Assembly (NCBI RefSeq): GCF_019602855.1
Contig: NZ_CP080766.1
Location: 2,232,001 to 2,296,000 of the forward strand
DNA from: Cupriavidus pinatubonensis
GTDB taxonomy: Bacteria > Pseudomonadota > Gammaproteobacteria > Burkholderiales > Burkholderiaceae
Direction of reading: 5' to 3'
DNA length: 64,000 nucleotides
Part shown: piece by piece, positions 54,817 through 63,631 of the stretch
How the letters are laid out: each line of letters opens with the position of its first letter
Position numbering within the stretch: position 1 is the first letter of the stretch
Translations under genes and position numbers: made by a program
The notes under the pieces: generated by a model
Told to the model about the DNA's origin: nothing
Seen by the model: only the letters and a program-made list of their open reading frames with translations
Database searches by the model: none

Positions 54817-56373
54817 ATGCCAATGACAATTGGTGTCCCCCGGGAGGTCCATCCCGGGGAGCGGCGCGTTGCCGCGACGCCCGATTCGGTCAGGGAGCTG
54901 ACCAAGCTCGGTTATGAGGTGGCAGTGGAATCCGGCGCAGGCCAGCAGGCCTCGTTCTCGGACGAAGCGTATCGTGCCGCCGGCGCAGCCATTGTCGATG
55001 CCGCCAGCCTGTGGGCGTCGGTCGACGTCGTCATCAAGGTGCGCCCGCCGCAGGTCCACCCGAGCCTCGGCGTGGAAGAGGCGGCGCTGCTCAAGAAGCA
55101 CGCCACGCTGATCAGCTTTGTGTGGCCCGCGCAGCAGTTGACGCTGCTGGAGCGGCTGTCGCAACGCGGCGCCACGGTGCTCGCGATGGATTGCGTGCCG
55201 CGCATTTCACGCGCGCAGAAGCTCGATGCGCTCAGCTCGATGGCCAATATGGCGGGCTATCGCGCAGTGATCGAAGCCGCGCATGCCTTCGGCCGACCGT
55301 TCGCAGGCCAGATCACGGCCGCGGGCAAGATTCCGCCCGCGCGCGCGCTGGTGATCGGCGCTGGCGTGGCTGGCCTTGCCGCCATTGGCGCAGCGCGCAG
55401 CCTCGGTGCCGTGGTACGCGCGTTCGACACGCGACCCGTGGTGCGCCAGCAGATCGAAAGTCTCGGCGCCGAATTCCTGACGGTGGAAATCGAGGAAGAC
55501 GGCAGCGGCAGTGGCGGCTACGCGAAGGAGATGAGCCCGGCGTTCATCGAGGCCGAGATGAAGCTGTTCGCCGAGCAGGCGCGCGAAGTGGACATCATCA
55601 TCACGACCGCGCTGATTCCCGGCAAGCCCGCACCCCGCTTGCTGGAGGCCGACACGGTGGCGCTGATGCGTTCCGGCAGCGTGGTGGTCGATCTCGCCGC
55701 GGAGCAGGGCGGCAATTGCGTGCTGACCGTGCCTGGTGAATCGGTGACGCACAACGGGGTCACGGTGGTCGGCTACACCGACCTGCCCAGCCGCATGGCC
55801 GCACAGTCGAGCCAGCTCTACGCCACCAACATCCGGCACCTGCTGACGGAGCTGACGCCCGCCAAGGACGGCCAGCTCGTTGTCGATATGGATGACGAGA
55901 TGATCCGTGGCGCCACGGTGCTGCACCAGGGCGACGTGACCTGGCCGCCGCCACCGCTGAAGACCTTGCCGCCACCGGCACCTGCAGCGGAAGTGCAGGC
56001 GCCCTCCGAACCCGTCGCGCCACCGAGCCGCACGGGCACGACGCTGGCGGCACTGGCTATCGCCGTCATTGCGTTGCTGGCGCTCGGTGCCGTGGCACCA
56101 CCAGCGTTCATGGCGCACTTCACGGTGTTCGTGCTCGCCATTTTTGTCGGCTACCAGGTCGTGTGGAACGTGACGGCAGCCCTGCACACGCCGCTGATGA
56201 GCGTGACCAATGCGATCAGCGGGATCATCGTGGTCGGCGCGCTCGTGCAGCTCGGCAAGCCGTCGCTCGTTACCGCCATCGTCGCCGGCGCGGCGGTGCT
56301 GATCGCCACCATCAACATCGCAGGCGGCTTCCTCGTGACGCAGCGCATGCTGAAGATGTTCCAGCGGGACTGA
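54817..56373 (+). CDS. pntA: NAD(P) transhydrogenase, alpha subunit
   Basis: 518 residues, the E. coli-type fused alpha subunit. The soluble NAD(H)-binding domain I has [29 protein letters not shown] and the [15 protein letters not shown] loop; a proline-rich linker ([16 protein letters not shown]) leads to four C-terminal membrane segments. The complex uses the proton gradient to reduce NADP+ with NADH. In this unit it can convert NADH from formate oxidation into NADPH for carbon assimilation. The ATG at 54817 has AAAGGGAAAGCC upstream. Confidence 0.9.
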   Translation: MPMTIGVPREVHPGERRVAATPDSVRELTKLGYEVAVESGAGQQASFSDEAYRAAGAAIVDAASLWASVDVVIKVRPPQVHPSLGVEEAALLKKHATLISFVWPAQQLTLLERLSQRGATVLAMDCVPRISRAQKLDALSSMANMAGYRAVIEAAHAFGRPFAGQITAAGKIPPARALVIGAGVAGLAAIGAARSLGAVVRAFDTRPVVRQQIESLGAEFLTVEIEEDGSGSGGYAKEMSPAFIEAEMKLFAEQAREVDIIITTALIPGKPAPRLLEADTVALMRSGSVVVDLAAEQGGNCVLTVPGESVTHNGVTVVGYTDLPSRMAAQSSQLYATNIRHLLTELTPAKDGQLVVDMDDEMIRGATVLHQGDVTWPPPPLKTLPPPAPAAEVQAPSEPVAPPSRTGTTLAALAIAVIALLALGAVAPPAFMAHFTVFVLAIFVGYQVVWNVTAALHTPLMSVTNAISGIIVVGALVQLGKPSLVTAIVAGAAVLIATINIAGGFLVTQRMLKMFQRD

Positions 56374-56383
56374 GGAGACAGAC

Positions 56384-57781
56384 ATGCCTTCGGGAATCAG
56401 CAGTATTGCTTACCTGGGCGCGAGCGCGCTCTTCATCCTCAGCCTGAGCGGGCTGAGCCATCCGGCCAGCGCGAAGCGCGGCAACCTGCTCGGCATCGCG
56501 GGTATGGTGATCGCCGTGCTGACCACGGTGCTGGCCGGCAGCCCGGACGGGGTGCCCATCATCATCGGCGCGATGGTGCTCGGCGCGGCGGCCGGCGCGG
56601 TGCTGGCCCGACGCGTGGAAATGACGCAGATGCCGGAGCTGGTTGCGGTGCTGCACAGCTTCGTCGGCCTGGCTGCGGTGCTGGTGGGCTATGCGAACTA
56701 TCTGGACGCGCATGCGCTGACCGGTGCGGAGAAGGCCATCCACGAGATCGAAACCTACCTTGGCATCCTGATCGGCGCGGTGACGTTCACGGGTTCGGTG
56801 ATCGCGTTCCTCAAGCTGCGCGGCACGCTCGGCGGCAAGCCGACGCTGCTGCCGGGCCGTCACGTGCTCAACGCGCTGGCGCTGATCGTGTGCGTGGTGC
56901 TGGCCTACCAGTTCCTCAATGCGCCATCGGTGCAGGACGGGCTGGTGCCGCTGGGCGTGATGACGGTGATCGCGCTGCTGGTGGGTGCACACCTGGTCGC
57001 GGCGATCGGTGGTGCCGACATGCCGGTGGTGGTGTCGATGCTTAACAGCTACTCGGGCTGGGCCGCCGCGGCGACTGGCTTCATGCTCGGCAACGACCTG
57101 CTCATCATCACCGGTGCGTTGGTTGGCTCGAGCGGCGCGATCCTCAGCTACATCATGTGCAAGGCCATGAACCGCAAATTCCTGTCGGTGATCCTGGGCG
57201 GGTTCGGCGTCACGCAGGCCAAGGGCGCGGCGACAGAGCAGGGCGAGGTGTTGCCGGTATCGAGCGACGAGGTCAGCGCGCTGCTGAAGGACGCGAACGA
57301 GGTCATCATCGTGCCCGGCTACGGCATGGCGGTGGCGCAGGCGCAGGGCACCATCAGCGAGATCGCAAAGCGGCTGCGTGCGCAGGGCGTCAATGTGCGC
57401 TTCGGTATCCATCCGGTCGCCGGCCGTTTGCCCGGGCATATGAACGTGCTGCTGGCTGAGGCGCGCGTGCCGTATGACATCGTGCTCGAGATGGAGGAGA
57501 TCAACGACGATTTTGAGCACGCCGACGTCGTTCTGGTGGTTGGCGCCAACGATATCGTTAACCCGGGGGCGCTCGAAGACCCCGCCAGCCCCATCGCCGG
57601 CATGCCGGTGCTCGAAGTCTGGAAAGCGCGCACCGTGGTGGTGTCCAAGCGCAGCATGGCCGCCGGCTATGCGGGCGTCGACAACCCCTTGTTTTACAAG
57701 GAAAACACGCGGATGTGGTTCGGCGATGCCAAGGGCAGCGTAGACGCGTTGTTGCGCCAGCTCGAGGAGGTTCCCGCGTGA
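56384..57781 (+). CDS. pntB: NAD(P) transhydrogenase, beta subunit
   Basis: 465 residues. About nine membrane segments are followed by the soluble NADP(H)-binding domain [59 protein letters not shown], and the [16 protein letters not shown] segment. It pairs with PntA encoded 10 bp upstream. The ATG at 56384 follows GAGGAGACAGAC. It is the last gene of the frc-1 unit; no strong hairpin follows, so read-through into the oxlT gene 285 bp on is possible. Confidence 0.9.
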   Translation: MPSGISSIAYLGASALFILSLSGLSHPASAKRGNLLGIAGMVIAVLTTVLAGSPDGVPIIIGAMVLGAAAGAVLARRVEMTQMPELVAVLHSFVGLAAVLVGYANYLDAHALTGAEKAIHEIETYLGILIGAVTFTGSVIAFLKLRGTLGGKPTLLPGRHVLNALALIVCVVLAYQFLNAPSVQDGLVPLGVMTVIALLVGAHLVAAIGGADMPVVVSMLNSYSGWAAAATGFMLGNDLLIITGALVGSSGAILSYIMCKAMNRKFLSVILGGFGVTQAKGAATEQGEVLPVSSDEVSALLKDANEVIIVPGYGMAVAQAQGTISEIAKRLRAQGVNVRFGIHPVAGRLPGHMNVLLAEARVPYDIVLEMEEINDDFEHADVVLVVGANDIVNPGALEDPASPIAGMPVLEVWKARTVVVSKRSMAAGYAGVDNPLFYKENTRMWFGDAKGSVDALLRQLEEVPA

Positions 57782-58066
57782 TTGGCCGCGTTCGTCCGCC
57801 GCAAAGCATGACTACGACTTATGTATTAACTTGCAGTCATGCGGCGGATGGCGGCCCAATTGATGCGGAATTCGCAATATATAAACGATCATAAATACAT
57901 ACGATAAAAAAGTTTAAGACTCATCAAATTAAGCATCGGTTAGCATCAATCCCCAGATTTACGTGCCGCAATGACAGGCGCCGATCCCGTTGTGAATAGG
58001 GATGCCGAAATAGAGCACCCCAAGCAGTCCCGGCGAGGACGCAGAAAAGCACTAGGAGACAGGTAG
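57782..58066 (+). promoter_or_regulatory. AT-rich upstream region of the oxalate/formate antiporter gene
   Basis: 285 bases with a strongly AT-rich centre (about 57880-57950) unlike the surrounding genes, suggesting a separate promoter for the antiporter gene. I find no TGATATATCA copy here; the nearest likeness is ATATATAAACGATCATAAA. Control may therefore differ from the frc-1 and oxc units. Confidence 0.45.
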
Positions 58067-59401
58067 ATGGCGCATCAAGAAGCGGGAGCCACGTCCGGCA
58101 ATGGTCGTGGCCTGCAGAATCGTTGGTTTCAGCTGGCCGTAGGCGTGGTTTGCATGGGGCTGGTAGCGAACCTGCAATATGGCTGGACTCTCTTTGTGTC
58201 ACCGATGGACGCCAAGCATCACTGGGGCACGTCCGCGATCCAGGTGGCATTTTCGATCTTCATCGTCACCGAGACCTGGCTGGTGCCGCTTGAGGGCTGG
58301 CTGGTGGACAAGTTCGGCCCGCGGCCGGTGGTGGCGGGCGGTGCACTCTGCGCCGGCCTGGCGTGGGTGATGAACGCGTATGCGACGACGCTGCCGGAGC
58401 TGTACGCAGCGGCGGTGATCGCAGGCATCGGGGCCGGTGGCGTGTATGGCACGTGCGTGGGCAATGCGCTGAAGTGGTTCCCGGACAAGCGCGGCCTGGC
58501 GGCCGGCCTGACGGCGGCGGGTTTTGGCACGGGCGCGGCGATCACGGTGATTCCCATCGCGAACATGATCCACAGCGCCGGGTACGAAAGTGCGTTCCTG
58601 TTCTTCGGCATCCTGCAAGGCGTGGCGATTTTCGCGCTGTCGCTGCTGCTGTTGAAACCGCGCGCGCCGAAGGGTGCCGTGGCGGCGAAGGCGGTGCTGA
58701 CCAACAAGGTGGAATTCTCTCCCGGCCAGATGGTGAAGACGCCGGTGTTCTGGGTGATCTACGCAAGCTTCGTGGCAGTCGCCGCGGGCGGGATCATGGC
58801 AACGGCGCAGCTCGGCCCGATTGCAAAGGACTATGGCTTTGCCTCGATGCCGGTGACGCTGCTGGGCATGACGCTGCCGCTGCTGACGATGACGCTGTCG
58901 ATCGACAATCTGTGCAACGGCTTCACGCGTCCGCTGTGCGGCTTTCTATCTGACCGCTTTGGCCGCGAGAACACGATGTTCGTGATCTTCATCGGCGAGG
59001 GGCTCGCGCTCTTGGGCCTGATGCAGTTTGGCCGCGACCCCTATGCGTTCATCTTGTTCGCAGCGCTGACCTTCCTGTTCTGGGGCGAAATCTTTTCGAT
59101 CTTCCCGGCACTGTGCGCGGACACGTTCGGCAGCAAGTTTGCGGCGTCGAACGCAGGCACGCTATACACGGCGAAGGGCACGGCGGCGATGCTGGTGCCG
59201 CTTGCATCGATCCTGTCGGCGAATGGTGGCTGGGACGCGGTGTTCACCGTCGCGGCGGTCGTCACCATTGCAGCGGGGATATCGGCCAAGCTGTTGCTGG
59301 CGCCGATGCGCAAGCGGTTCATCACGGGCCATTCGGAGACGCCCATGCCGGTATCGGACGGGGCCTTCTTTGCGAGTGCATCGGCCAGGCGCGGCGAATA
59401 G
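58067..59401 (+). CDS. oxlT: Oxalate/formate antiporter (OxlT-type MFS)
   Basis: 444-residue inner-membrane carrier with about 12 segments that exchanges divalent oxalate for monovalent formate, which also pumps out negative charge and helps energise the cell. Landmarks: VANLQYGWTLFVSPMD in helix 1, EGWLVDKFGPRPVVAGG, GGVYGTCVGNALKWFPDKRGLAAGL and RPLCGFLSDRFGREN, all typical of the OFA subfamily. The ATG at 58067 follows TAGGAGACAGGTAG. It stands between the frc-1 and oxc units. Confidence 0.85.
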   Translation: MAHQEAGATSGNGRGLQNRWFQLAVGVVCMGLVANLQYGWTLFVSPMDAKHHWGTSAIQVAFSIFIVTETWLVPLEGWLVDKFGPRPVVAGGALCAGLAWVMNAYATTLPELYAAAVIAGIGAGGVYGTCVGNALKWFPDKRGLAAGLTAAGFGTGAAITVIPIANMIHSAGYESAFLFFGILQGVAIFALSLLLLKPRAPKGAVAAKAVLTNKVEFSPGQMVKTPVFWVIYASFVAVAAGGIMATAQLGPIAKDYGFASMPVTLLGMTLPLLTMTLSIDNLCNGFTRPLCGFLSDRFGRENTMFVIFIGEGLALLGLMQFGRDPYAFILFAALTFLFWGEIFSIFPALCADTFGSKFAASNAGTLYTAKGTAAMLVPLASILSANGGWDAVFTVAAVVTIAAGISAKLLLAPMRKRFITGHSETPMPVSDGAFFASASARRGE

Positions 59402-59579
59402 GCAATAGGCAGAGAGCATTGCCATCGCCGTACTTGTAGCGATGCATTGAAAGATTGTAGAGGCCTGGCGCATGTCGCCAGGCCATCAGGCGCAAGCGTC
59501 TGGAGCAGGGCCAGTAAGAGACCTCGAGGACCTCGCAAAGCATTCCAGCGGGCGTCAAAGCGCCTGAAAGTCTGGTATG

Positions 59580-59589
59580 TAATATATCT
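59580..59589. promoter_or_regulatory. Distal, degenerate operator of the oxc unit
   Basis: GGTATG-TAATATATCT-TGG keeps the flank and 8 of 10 bases of the TGATATATCA element. It is 186 bp left of the proximal copy, matching the layout before frc-1. Confidence 0.45.
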
Positions 59590-59751
59590 TGGTGCCGAAC
59601 TTCAAAGGCCGCTTGGCCTGTGCATTGGCTTCCTTGATCTGTGCGCGACGCGAATGAATGGCGCACATTGAGGAGTTGCGCTGATTTAGGCACAGATTCG
59701 AGCTCGTTTGCTGCAGTGCATCGACGAAAGTTGATGGATAGGTAGGAAAAT

Positions 59752-59796
59752 AGCTTGCCGTTCTCTGATATATCACATACCGTATGTCATCAAGAC
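59752..59796. repeat. Duplicated promoter-leader cassette, copy 2 (contains proximal operator)
   Basis: 45 bases identical to 52462-52506. Contains TGATATATCA (59766-59775) and ACATAC-C-GTATGT (59775-59787). The surroundings of both copies remain similar for roughly 190 bases. The rest of the 475-base gap 59402-59876 shows no gene. Confidence 0.75.
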
Positions 59797-59876
59797 CGGT
59801 CGAATTGATCGGCACAGATTGAAGCAGGGGGCCGAGCCTCATGCACCACGAAGAAAAGTCCAATAGGAGACCAAGC

Positions 59877-59933
59877 ATGTCCGAAGTCGTAGCCAAGCAG
59901 CCCGATAGCACCACCGCGGCAGCCACGAAATAA
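59877..59933 (+). CDS. Micro-ORF 2 in the leader of oxc (18 residues)
   Basis: MSEVVAKQPDSTTAAATK, stop 41 bases before the oxc ATG. It has the same TAGGAGACCAAGC-type ribosome site as micro-ORF 1 and shares MSEV and a K at position 7. Conservation of start, ribosome site and place in two promoter cassettes argues for translation. Confidence 0.5.
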   Translation: MSEVVAKQPDSTTAAATK

Positions 59934-59974
59934 CACATTCCCACCCCAGTCAATTTGCATAGAAGGAAGCAACC

Positions 59975-61708
59975 ATGGCAGAAGTCGGAAACGAGCTGCA
60001 GCGTCACGCCGCGGAAGAACAGCAGGCACAAACCGATGGTTTCCATCTGGTCATCGACGCGCTGAAGCTGAACGGCATCGAAAACATCTACGGCCTGCCC
60101 GGCATTCCGGTCACCGATCTGGCTCGTCTGGCGCAGGCCAACGGCATGCGCGTCATCAGCTTCCGTCACGAGCAGAACGCAGGCAACGCCGCAGCGATTG
60201 CCGGCTTTATCTCGCAGAAGCCGGGCGTTTGCCTGACCGTGTCGGCCCCTGGCTTCCTGAACGGCCTGACGGCGCTGGCGCATGCCACCACCAACTGCTT
60301 CCCGATGATCCTGATCAGCGGCTCGAGCGAGCGCGAGATCGTCGACCTGCAGCAGGGTGACTACGAAGAGATGGACCAGCTGGCCATTGCCCGTCCGCAC
60401 GCGAAGGCTGCCTTCCGCGTGCTGCACGCCGAAGACATTGGCGTGGGTATCGCGCGTGCCATTCGTGCCGCCGTATCGGGCCGCCCGGGCGGTGTGTATC
60501 TCGATCTGCCGGCCAAGCTGCTGGGCCAGTCGCTGGAAGCAGAGAAGGGCAAGAAGTCGCTGATCAAGGTAGTGGATCCGGCCCCGCGCCAGCTGCCCGC
60601 ACCGGACTCGGTCGACCGCGCCGTCGCATTGCTGAAGAACGCCAAGCGCCCGCTGATCCTGCTGGGCAAGGGTGCCGCTTACGCACGCGCCGACGAGGAT
60701 ATCCGTGCGCTGGTCGAGAAGACCGGCATTCCGTATCTGCCGATGTCGATGGCCAAAGGCCTGCTGCCCGATACGCATCCGCAATCGGCCTCGGCGGCAC
60801 GCTCGTACGTGCTGGCTGAAGCCGATGTGGTGATGCTGGTCGGCGCCCGCCTGAACTGGCTGCTGTCGCACGGCAAGGGCAAGACCTGGGGCGGCCCGAA
60901 GCAGTTCATCCAGATCGACATCTCGCCGACCGAGATGGACAGCAACGTCGCCATCGCCGCGCCGGTGGTGGGTGACATCGGTTCGTGCGTGTCGGCGATC
61001 CTTGGCAAGGTAGGCAACGACTTTGCCAAGCCGCCCGCCGAGTGGTTGAACGCTGTGTACGAACGCAAGGACAAGAACCTGGCGAAGATGGGCGAGCTGC
61101 TGAACAAGGAAGTCTCGCCGATGAACTTCCACACCGGGCTGCGCGTGCTGAAGGACGTCATCAAGGCCAATCCGGGCATCTCGTTCGTCAACGAAGGCGC
61201 CAACACATTGGACTACGCCCGCGCCGTGATCGACATGTACGAGCCGCGCAAGCGCCTCGACGTCGGCACCTGGGGCGTGATGGGCGTGGGCATGGGCTAC
61301 GCGGTCGCCGCAGCGGTCGAGACCAAAAAGCCGGTGCTGGCGCTGTGCGGTGACAGTGCATTCGGTTTCTCGGGCATGGAAGTCGAGACGATCTGCCGCT
61401 ACAACCTGCCGGTGTGCATCGTCATCTTCAACAACAACGGCATTTACAAGGGCATCGACAAGAACCCCACCGGCGGCGCGGACCCGGCGGTCACCACCTT
61501 CGTGCCGGGTGCCCGCTACGACAAGATGATGGAAGCATTCGGCGGCGTCGGTGCCAACGTGACCACGCCGGCGGAACTCGAGGCTGCCGTGAACGAAGCG
61601 CTGCGCTCGGGCAGGCCCACGCTGGTCAATGCTGTGATCGACCCGTCTGCCGGCACCGAAAGCGGCCGCCTGACCAACCTGAATCCGCAAAGCTCGGCCA
61701 AGAAGTAA
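59975..61708 (+). CDS. oxc: Oxalyl-CoA decarboxylase
   Basis: 577-residue thiamine diphosphate enzyme that turns oxalyl-CoA into formyl-CoA and CO2. The PYR domain has the catalytic glutamate in [18 protein letters not shown]; the TPP motif is [22 protein letters not shown] ending [11 protein letters not shown]; the [22 protein letters not shown] stretch is typical of Oxc. The ATG at 59975 follows AGAAGGAAGCAACC. It lies 54 bp before frc copy 2; together they complete the oxalate cycle. Confidence 0.92.
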   Translation: MAEVGNELQRHAAEEQQAQTDGFHLVIDALKLNGIENIYGLPGIPVTDLARLAQANGMRVISFRHEQNAGNAAAIAGFISQKPGVCLTVSAPGFLNGLTALAHATTNCFPMILISGSSEREIVDLQQGDYEEMDQLAIARPHAKAAFRVLHAEDIGVGIARAIRAAVSGRPGGVYLDLPAKLLGQSLEAEKGKKSLIKVVDPAPRQLPAPDSVDRAVALLKNAKRPLILLGKGAAYARADEDIRALVEKTGIPYLPMSMAKGLLPDTHPQSASAARSYVLAEADVVMLVGARLNWLLSHGKGKTWGGPKQFIQIDISPTEMDSNVAIAAPVVGDIGSCVSAILGKVGNDFAKPPAEWLNAVYERKDKNLAKMGELLNKEVSPMNFHTGLRVLKDVIKANPGISFVNEGANTLDYARAVIDMYEPRKRLDVGTWGVMGVGMGYAVAAAVETKKPVLALCGDSAFGFSGMEVETICRYNLPVCIVIFNNNGIYKGIDKNPTGGADPAVTTFVPGARYDKMMEAFGGVGANVTTPAELEAAVNEALRSGRPTLVNAVIDPSAGTESGRLTNLNPQSSAKK

Positions 61709-61762
61709 TTCAACCGAATTTCAATCCCGAATTTCACCCGCTTATCCAATAGGAGAACGAAA

Positions 61763-63013
61763 GTGACCCTCCCACTCAACGGCATCAAGATCATCGACTT
61801 CACGCACGTTCAGGCTGGGCCCGCGTGCACGCAGCTTCTCGCGTGGTTCGGTGCGGACGTGATCAAGGTGGAGCGCCCCGGTTCGGGCGATGTTACGCGC
61901 ACGCAGCTGCGCGACATCCCGGATGTCGACGCGCTGTACTTCACCATGCTCAACAGCAACAAGCGCTCGCTCACGCTGGACACCAAGAAGCCGGATGGCA
62001 AGAAGATCCTGGAGCAGCTGATCCGCGAATCGGACGTGCTGGTCGAGAACTTCGGCCCGGGCGCGCTGGATCGTATGGGCTTCTCGTGGGAACGCATCAA
62101 CGAACTGAACCCGAAGATGATCGTCGCCTCGGTCAAGGGCTTCAGCGACGGCCACCACTATGAAGACCTGAAGGTGTATGAAAACGTGGCGCAGTGTGCA
62201 GGCGGCGCGGCGTCGACCACGGGCTTCTGGGATGGTCCTCCGACAGTATCGGCCGCGGCGCTGGGCGATTCCAACACCGGCATGCACCTGGCCATCGGCA
62301 TCCTGACGGCACTGATCGGCCGCGACAAGACCGGCAAGGGCCAGAAGGTCGCCGTGTCGATGCAGGACGCTGTGTTGAACCTGTGCCGCGTGAAGCTGCG
62401 CGACCAGCAGCGCCTGGACCGCCTGGGCTACCTGGAAGAGTATCCGCAGTATCCGCATGGCGAGTTCAGCGACGTGGTGCCGCGCGGCGGCAACGCCGGC
62501 GGCGGCGGCCAGCCGGGCTGGGTGCTGAAGTGCAAGGGCTGGGAGACCGACCCGAACGCGTACATCTACTTCACCATCCAGGGCCACGCTTGGGAGCCGA
62601 TCTGCAAGGCGCTCGGCAAGCCGGAGTGGATCACCGATCCCAACTACAGCACGGCCAAGGCGCGTCAGCCGCATATCTTCGACATCTTCAAGACGATCGA
62701 AGAATGGCTTGCCGACAAGACCAAGTACGAGGCCGTGGACATCCTGCGCAAGTACGATATTCCGTGCTCGCCGGTGTTGTCGATGAAGGAAATCGCCGCC
62801 GACGAATCGCTGCGCGCGAGCGGCTCGATCACCGAAGTGCAGCACAAGGAGCGCGGCTCGTACCTGACGGTGGGCAGCCCGATCAAATTCTCCGACCTCA
62901 AGCCGGAAATCACGGGTTCGCCGCTGCTCGGCGAGCACAGCGAGGAAGTGCTTGCGGGCCTCGGCTACGCTGCTGACGATATCAAGCGGCTGCGCGAAAG
63001 CCAGGTGATCTGA
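61763..63013 (+). CDS. frc: Formyl-CoA:oxalate CoA-transferase, copy 2
   Basis: 416-residue family III CoA-transferase. The catalytic aspartate is in AALGDSNTG (Asp169). The glycine loop has the full GGGG (NAGGGGQPG), unlike copy 1. Start is GTG at 61763 with AGGAGAACGAAA upstream. The N-terminus [18 protein letters not shown] and NSNKRSLTL match copy 1 closely. Being cotranscribed with oxc and having the classic loop, this is probably the main formyl-CoA transferase. A strong terminator follows. Confidence 0.9.
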   Translation: MTLPLNGIKIIDFTHVQAGPACTQLLAWFGADVIKVERPGSGDVTRTQLRDIPDVDALYFTMLNSNKRSLTLDTKKPDGKKILEQLIRESDVLVENFGPGALDRMGFSWERINELNPKMIVASVKGFSDGHHYEDLKVYENVAQCAGGAASTTGFWDGPPTVSAAALGDSNTGMHLAIGILTALIGRDKTGKGQKVAVSMQDAVLNLCRVKLRDQQRLDRLGYLEEYPQYPHGEFSDVVPRGGNAGGGGQPGWVLKCKGWETDPNAYIYFTIQGHAWEPICKALGKPEWITDPNYSTAKARQPHIFDIFKTIEEWLADKTKYEAVDILRKYDIPCSPVLSMKEIAADESLRASGSITEVQHKERGSYLTVGSPIKFSDLKPEITGSPLLGEHSEEVLAGLGYAADDIKRLRESQVI

Positions 63014-63053
63014 TCCGGCTCGCCTGTGCCTGAACAGGACTGAGCTGAACCGG

Positions 63054-63090
63054 ACGCCGGAGCGCCGCGCACGCGGTCTCCGGCGTTTTT
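63054..63090 (+). terminator. Rho-independent terminator of the oxc-frc unit
   Basis: Perfect 9-bp stem ACGCCGGAG / CTCCGGCGT (63054-63062 with 63078-63086), loop 15 bases, followed by TTTTT. Confidence 0.85.
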
Positions 63091-63193
63091 ACTGAAGCGC
63101 ACAGCTGTGCCAAACTGCATTGCGGCACGTGCCGCGAATCTTTACCGCCAACCTTTACACCCTGCCGCAATGTCCGGCAAAGAGGGGATCCCC

Positions 63194-63631
63194 ATGCAAG
63201 CCAGCATCGACTACGAGCAACTGGTTTCCGCCATCGGTGACGCCGTCATCATCTCCGACGCTAACGGCGCCATCACGCTCTGGAACCCGGCAGCCGAACG
63301 CATGTTCGGCTACACGCAGGCCGAAGCGATGGGCCAGTCGCTGGACCTGATCATTCCGGAGCGGTTGCGCGGCCGCCATTGGGAGGGCTACGACAAGACC
63401 ATGGCCACGGGCATCACGCGTTACGGCCACGACCTGTTGAAGGTGCCGGCTGTCGACAAGAACGGCAAGTCGATGTCCATCGCCTTTACCGTGGCGCTGC
63501 TGCACGGTGACGATGGCAAGATTTCGGGCATTGTCGCCATCATTCGCGATGAAACCGTGCGTTTCCAGGAAGAGCGGGCGCTGCGCAAACGCATTACCGA
63601 ACTTGAGGCGCAGTTGAAAGTCGGCGCCTGA
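63194..63631 (+). CDS. Single-domain PAS protein
   Basis: 145 residues, almost all one PAS fold: VSAIGDAVIISDANGAITLWNPAAERMFGY, then AEAMGQSLDLIIPERLRGRHWEGYDKTM, KNGKSMSIAFTVALL and GIVAIIRDETVRFQEERALRKRITELEAQL, which ends in a short coiled coil. There is no output domain, so it must signal through a partner or bind a small ligand. The ATG at 63194 follows GAGGGGATCCCC. It lies 104 bases after the terminator of the oxc-frc unit, so it is a separate gene. Confidence 0.78.
   Translation: MQASIDYEQLVSAIGDAVIISDANGAITLWNPAAERMFGYTQAEAMGQSLDLIIPERLRGRHWEGYDKTMATGITRYGHDLLKVPAVDKNGKSMSIAFTVALLHGDDGKISGIVAIIRDETVRFQEERALRKRITELEAQLKVGA

Noticed and set aside
59555..61690. 711-codon open frame on the minus strand opposite oxc
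   Set aside because: It is a shadow of the oxc reading frame in GC-rich DNA; the translation is rich in His, Arg, Gln and Asp without domain likeness, and oxc on the other strand is unmistakable.
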